Assembly (NCBI GenBank): GCA_003024985.2
Contig: PXIH01S0000414.1
Direction: 5' to 3' (one strand)
Length of the DNA: 10,052 nucleotides
From: Euperipatoides rowelli
Taxonomy: Eukaryota; Onychophora; Udeonychophora; Euonychophora; Peripatopsidae
Positions within the stretch are counted from its first letter, which is position 1, and the number at the start of each line of letters is the position of its first letter. Below, piece by piece: positions 7,701-10,052 of the stretch. The position numbers and the translations under genes are program-made. Under the pieces are notes generated by a model that was not told where the DNA came from, ran no database searches, and saw only the letters and a program-made list of their open reading frames with translations.

Positions 7701-10012
7701 ATTCAAAATTTTAAATAAAATTTCAAACATAAAAAAAACATCTAAGATCTTGTAATTTACTCTTATGTTGATTTTTATTTCAAAGATAAAATAAGAACCG
7801 CAATATATCAATCCATTATTAGATTGACCATTATGTAAGCCACTGCAAATGGATAATTTCTTTATCACAAAGATAAATTAGGAGAACCACAATATGTCAG
7901 TACATTAGTAGAATGACCATTATGGAAGCCATGACAATTCTTGTGTTTATATTTAGACTTTAGGTTTATCAAAACACGTGTTTGAATTATCCTACGTGGG
8001 TATACTGTACTATCTGCTTTTCAAAGTGTGTTATACATACAGTGGAGAATGATTGAAATGAAATTTTCTACCACTTGTACATGGAAACCTCAGCGCTTTA
8101 TCTGAGATTTTACCATAATGTGAAGCGGTCTATGCAAACACCGTGCTTCTCATCCATAGATTTTTTATTCTCAAGTAAAATCAATTCAGAAATAAGTTGA
8201 ATGAGAAAAGATGAGTCAATTAATTAGCAGATTTATCACTAGGGGGAGAGTTTATTTTCACAACTTCTGCTATTCTTTCAATTAGAAGCTGCACTTAGAG
8301 TTGACGTAGCAGATGACTTTTGCCTGGGAAAAAATGATTTTCTGTGAAAATTTGCCATATGAAGGGGTCAAATAAAATTTTCTAAGAATACTTATTTTAA
8401 AAAAATGAAATCGTAAAATCGCAGCTGTTAAATCGTAAAAATTGCAACTGTTAAAACTTCACGAAATTTTAACAGCTGCAATTTTAACAACAGATTCGCT
8501 TATCAGATTTTAACATGAGGTTCAACTAGTGCATGTTACTCAATAGGAAGAGTACATCGAAGCTTATTGCAACAACTTATGGAAAACGATTCAAGTAAAA
8601 AAATAAATCAGCAGAGAGGGATCATTGTACTGCAGTCCTAAGGCCTCCATACATGTAATGTTTTATCTGCAAACATGATCTAACAGGTGAATTGTTACGT
8701 ATACAAGCCTCTCTGTGATGAAATACCTAGGACATGGTCGTGTCTGTGGTCGTTCAACATTGTTCATAAACCCGGTCTGAAGCGATAGTGTCTGAGCATA
8801 TATTGTTTTGTCATTGAAATATTAAAGTTCTACATAAGGAAATATCTGACCAATGCAGAGTATTCCCTAAAAACGTACAGGAGATTTTTGTTATTGCAAA
8901 TTTTAGCAGTGTAATTATTTCACATTGAAACAACTAAATTTGAAAATGTTTATTTTATTCTGTGAAAAGGATTTTTTCAGCTATGGTGCTTCCTAGTCTG
9001 AGTTTCAGAAAATTATGCATAAATTAGACATTACATTTTTTTTATATATTATTAATAGAATAGTTTTGAACGCTAATACTGTATAATATTTTATTGACAA
9101 GAAAATTATTGAGCGTTTTCAAAAACATAATTATTACTACTCTTAATTTTTTTTATAAATGAGCGCACAGCTCTTTATGTTTTTTATAACAAGAGTAAGC
9201 TAATAAGGTCCTTTCTGAAATAAAAATTCACAGTACCGGTACTGTACATTATTTACTTATAGTACAGTATTTAGTTATTAAAAACAGCATGATCTTGTAG
9301 TAAAAAAAACACACATCACAAAAACCAAAGTTATACAATAAATTATAAAATATTAAATTATAAATCAAGTTATATAAGAATATGAATAGCCTATTATAAA
9401 TTGATTTATATAAGGTGACTATAATGTTATATTTTAATGTACCATATTGTAAAATAATTTTGGTAGTGAAAATGTGATTAATCCCGGTTTGTGCAGAACA
9501 CATCTGAAGATAAAGCACAGCTTGTGCATTTTCTTTAGACCGGGTCTGTCAAACGTCATTAATAATTTATCTGAAAATCTAGTCTATAGATAAATTGTGC
9601 ACGTATGGGACCTTTAAAAAAATTAAGGGGAGGATAGTTGAAAGAAAGAGTTTATTCTATGGTGATCCTAGTCATCAACAGTCCTAATAAACCTCTTCTT
9701 TCAACCAAGCCATCTTAAAGCAGTACCAGCACTTTACTGGACATAGAAAAGCAGGCAAATACACTGATGCATATATGGGACAATATTCTAAGGGTTATAT
9801 AAGTGGAGAAAAATAAACTGATACCAATAAAAATGAAAGATAATAGACATAACTACTCTACCTCCTGTCACTTTACCATTGGCTGTAAAGGTAACTTCTA
9901 AATATTTTCCAAACCGGCTGGAATTATCATTAATACCTGTTTTGGCATTACCAAAAGCTTCTAGTAAAGGGTTTACTTGTAAAATCTTTTTTTCAAGATT
10001 TCGATTAGGAGC
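1348..10012 (-). CDS. Partial class III unconventional myosin motor domain, six exons joined
   Basis: The coding parts are 10012-9862, 7604-7553, 6354-6256, 6108-5662, 3196-3055 and 1501-1348. They total 1045 nt, about 348 residues, open throughout. Introns are GT-AG and their phases agree at all five junctions (1, 2, 2, 2, 0). The product is an actin-based ATPase motor. Visible landmarks in order are switch I (NDNSSRFGK), [16 protein letters not shown], the TEDS loop, [13 protein letters not shown], switch II (LDIFGFENF), [17 protein letters not shown] and [13 protein letters not shown]. Class III is favoured because the TEDS region (VVTRGETI...NTV...VRDAMAK) and the relay region resemble MYO3A closely. 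Class III myosins usually carry an N-terminal protein kinase domain and act in photoreceptor microvilli or stereocilia-like actin protrusions. That domain is not in the window, so class is an inference; myosin is certain. Both gene ends are outside the window. Confidence 0.93.
1502..3054 (-). other. Intron between exons e and f
   Basis: This 1553 bp phase 0 intron begins GTAAGTGG (at 3054) and ends TTTTTAATAG (at 1502). It holds the tail of duplication copy 1, an (AT)n tract near 2007-2022, an A-rich TAAAAATAAAAATAAAAAAT stretch near 2167-2186, T and A runs, and the (GT)n/G-run at 2525-2555. Short frames on both strands (for example 2411-2602 and 2774-2968, minus) have repeat-like or unrecognisable translations and I do not regard them as genes. 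Confidence 0.85.
2525..2555. repeat. (GT)n microsatellite running into a G tract
   Basis: A short (GT)n run (2525-2537) passes into G5, A and then G12 (2544-2555). This gives Pro and His-Thr runs in the minus-strand translation at 2411-2602, which explains that open frame. Such tracts vary in length and are often misassembled. Confidence 0.85.
3055..3196 (-). CDS. Myosin exon e: switch II and relay helix
   Basis: This 142 bp exon encodes one base plus 47 codons: [20 protein letters not shown], then [20 protein letters not shown], then HIFAWEQ. LDIFGFE is switch II and the following helix is the relay helix that couples ATP hydrolysis to lever movement. [13 protein letters not shown]...EQIQ.YFN.H.F..EQ is near-universal in myosins. 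The acceptor is a long pyrimidine tract ending gctag|T and the donor is GAGCAG|GTAAGT. The first base completes GA|T (Asp) with exon d. The exon ends in phase 0, which fits exon f exactly. Confidence 0.95.
3924..4480. repeat. Direct duplication, copy 2 (557 bp)
   Basis: This is identical to 1165-1721, with its N at 4477 in the same relative place. After the N the sequence passes into AATAAATAAAAATAAA and then into unrelated sequence. The sharing of an ambiguous base between two copies is expected if one assembled contig was placed twice, and unexpected for two independently sequenced loci. Confidence 0.95.
4107..4260 (-). pseudogene. Out-of-order identical copy of myosin exon f
   Basis: This is base-for-base the same 154 bp as exon f at 1348-1501, with intact acceptor and donor sites, but it lies between exons d and e. 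It begins in phase 0 while exon d ends in phase 2. Joining them gives GA+C, AAG, AAT, ATG and then TAA, a stop after four codons. Its end (one leftover base) joined to exon e also fails to give the required frame. It therefore cannot be a normal or mutually exclusive exon of this motor. It is either an assembly duplicate of one contig or a very recent genomic duplication that must be skipped. The coding sequence itself is undamaged, so 'pseudogene' here means non-collinear, not decayed. Confidence 0.85.
5662..6108 (-). CDS. Myosin exon d: upper 50K segment with TEDS loop
   Basis: This is the largest exon, 447 bp, with one base, 148 codons and two bases. It starts [11 protein letters not shown] and includes [50 protein letters not shown] and [20 protein letters not shown], ending [11 protein letters not shown]. 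The FEIIGF, VYSILA.IL.IG.I.F and [13 protein letters not shown] motifs are diagnostic of myosin heads. The TEDS-rule residue, 16 positions before the D of DAMAK, is Glu (codon 5798-5796), the acidic state that needs no phosphorylation in other myosins. The base pair context is a tttcttacag acceptor and a CCTGA|GTAAGT donor. The uninterrupted frame runs past both splice sites to 6122 and 5658, but those ends are intron. A Cys (codon 5783-5781) sits where I recall Pro in RPNT of vertebrate MYO3. Confidence 0.96.
6109..6255 (-). other. Short intron between exons c and d
   Basis: This 147 bp phase 2 intron has a GTAAATAC donor and a TTTTCTTACAG acceptor. It is much shorter than the other four introns, all over 1 kb. 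No feature is seen inside apart from AT-rich sequence. Confidence 0.9.
6256..6354 (-). CDS. Myosin exon c: NFHIFYY helix region
   Basis: This 99 bp exon encodes one base, 32 codons ([16 protein letters not shown], then [16 protein letters not shown]) and two bases. [11 protein letters not shown] is the standard myosin motif (R/KNFHIFYQL). The acceptor is tatatttcag|AGGTG and the donor is CATAG|GTAAAT. An alternative acceptor two bases further in (AG at 6354-6353) exists but would break the reading frame from exon b. It joins exon d through a split Arg codon (AG|G) to give LHRYLV, matching the position of the RYL motif in class III motors. Confidence 0.92.
6355..7552 (-). other. Intron between exons b and c
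   Basis: This 1198 bp phase 2 intron has a GTAAGTAT donor and a TATATTTCAG acceptor. An N lies at 6484. A weak nested inverted repeat (GGTGAC at 6830-6835 with GTCACC at 6869-6874, and ATCTC with GAGAT inside) is present but could be chance. Short frames at 6608-6790 (minus) and 7128-7325 (plus) have no recognisable product. Otherwise nothing is seen. Confidence 0.85.
7553..7604 (-). CDS. Myosin exon b: short EYLLEKSRV exon
   Basis: This 52 bp exon encodes two bases plus [16 protein letters not shown] plus two bases. EYLLEKSRV is the strand and turn following switch I that is conserved in nearly all myosins. The acceptor is tttttcag|CTAAA and the donor is GCTAA|GTAAGT, a near-perfect consensus. 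It joins exon a as G+CT (Ala) and exon c as AA+A (Lys), giving the continuous sequence [16 protein letters not shown] then [13 protein letters not shown]. It is too small to stand out as an open reading frame and is identified by conservation and phase. Confidence 0.92.
7781..7940. repeat. Diverged tandem duplication, about 70 bp unit
   Basis: Two similar stretches follow one another. Unit 1 (about 7781-7849) and unit 2 (about 7868-7940) share CAAAGATAAA.TA.GA, ACC.CAATAT.TCA, CATTA.TAGA.TGACCATTAT and G.AAGCCA. They differ at many bases, so the duplication is old. No coding frame is shared. Confidence 0.75.
8411..8485. repeat. Tandem pair followed by a 19 bp hairpin
   Basis: Two units of about 22-24 bp, TCGTAAAATCGCAGCTGTTA (from 8411) and TCGTAAAAATTGCAACTGTTA (from 8433, first 21 bases shown only in part by homology), stand side by side. 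The second is the left arm (8438-8456) of an inverted repeat whose right arm is TTTTAACAGCTGCAATTTT (8467-8485). The arms pair at 18 of 19 positions around a 10-base loop (CTTCACGAAA). The right arm's one mismatch agrees with unit 1 (CAGCTG) rather than unit 2 (CAACTG). Confidence 0.8.
9230..9245. repeat. Perfect 16 bp palindrome
   Basis: ACAGTACCGGTACTGT equals its own reverse complement. GTAC words recur close by (ACTGTACATT, AGTACAGTATT at 9241-9271). ACCGGTA also occurs in the duplicated unit (TTACCGGTACC, around 1248 and 4007). No protein-binding function is claimed. Confidence 0.8.
9637..9705. repeat. Imperfect inverted repeat near exon a
   Basis: GTTGAAAGAAAGAGTTTATT (9637-9656) is nearly the reverse complement of AATAAACCTCTTCTTTCAAC (9686-9705). 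17 of 20 positions pair without gaps, around a 29-base loop. It lies in the intron about 155 bases downstream of exon a in the sense of transcription. It may be the remains of a small foldback element or only a hairpin in the pre-mRNA. Confidence 0.65.
9862..10012 (-). CDS. Myosin exon a: switch I segment
   Basis: This 151 bp exon encodes 50 codons plus one base. It begins [12 protein letters not shown] and continues through [20 protein letters not shown] into [26 protein letters not shown] followed by NDNSSRFGK is the switch I element that contacts the nucleotide phosphates in every myosin. The acceptor reads ttattcctctag, followed by GCT CCT, and the exon starts in phase 0. The donor is GGAG|GTAGAG, leaving one base (G) that makes GCT (Ala) with exon b. 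An alternative donor in the same stretch is not needed, because this one restores the frame into EYLLEKSR. The preceding exon, with the P-loop GESGAGKT, should lie beyond 10052. Confidence 0.93.
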
Positions 10013-10052
10013 CTAGAGGAATAATTTAAAAAAAAAATTTAAATGCAAAAAC

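Larger units (their letters stand above)
7605..9861 (-). other. Intron between exons a and b
   Basis: This 2257 bp phase 1 intron has a GTAGAGTAG donor and a CTTTTTCAG acceptor. It is the most repeat-rich intron: a diverged tandem duplication (7781-7940), a strong hairpin (8438-8485), a 16 bp palindrome (9230-9245) and a second hairpin near exon a (9637-9705). The open frame at 9249-9518 (minus) is AT-driven, rich in Y, I, L and F, and not recognisable. Confidence 0.85.

Noticed and set aside
9249-9518. Minus-strand frame of 89 codons rich in Y, I, L and F
   Set aside because: The composition follows from AT-rich sequence, and it has no membrane-protein pattern or known motif.
1-10052. CRISPR array, tRNA, rRNA or prokaryotic operon features
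   Set aside because: No regularly spaced repeats, no tRNA-like arms and no ribosome binding site plus gene arrangement. The window is intron-bearing eukaryotic sequence.

Overview
The window is a piece of an AT-rich animal nuclear genome carrying part of one spliced gene on the minus strand. Six exons between positions 10012 and 1348 join in frame, with GT-AG introns and matching phases, into about 348 residues of a myosin motor domain. The best family match, judged from memory of family motifs and not from a search, is class III unconventional myosin (MYO3A/MYO3B/ninaC type). The segment runs from just upstream of switch I (NDNSSRFGK) through the TEDS-rule loop and switch II (DIFGFE) into the relay region ([18 protein letters not shown]). 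The P-loop and any N-terminal kinase domain would lie beyond position 10052. The rest of the motor, the IQ motifs and the tail would lie below position 1. The organism is probably an invertebrate. Arthropod is only a guess, based on base composition and compact transposon remnants.

Layout from high to low coordinate, which is the direction of transcription: exon a (10012-9862), 2.26 kb intron, exon b (7604-7553), 1.2 kb intron, exon c (6354-6256), 147 bp intron, exon d (6108-5662), 2.47 kb intron, exon e (3196-3055), 1.55 kb intron, exon f (1501-1348). Nothing recognisable as the next exon is visible below 1348. The introns hold low-complexity A/T tracts, diverged tandem and inverted repeats, a (GT)n/G-run microsatellite, and a 433 bp MITE-like element (572-1004) with inverted ends and a TAA target duplication, as in PIF/Harbinger elements.

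The oddest feature is a perfect 557 bp direct duplication (1165-1721 and 3924-4480). It contains exon f, its splice sites and flanking intron, and even an ambiguous N at the same relative place near its end. The second copy sits between exons d and e, in the wrong order for the protein. Its phase does not fit, and splicing it after exon d would give a stop codon after four codons. The shared N and complete identity point to a contig placed twice during assembly, or else a very recent duplication whose extra exon must be skipped.

I found no new multi-gene system. No RNA gene, CRISPR array, bacterial-type operon or other confident protein gene is visible. The other open frames are short, unsupported and in intronic sequence.
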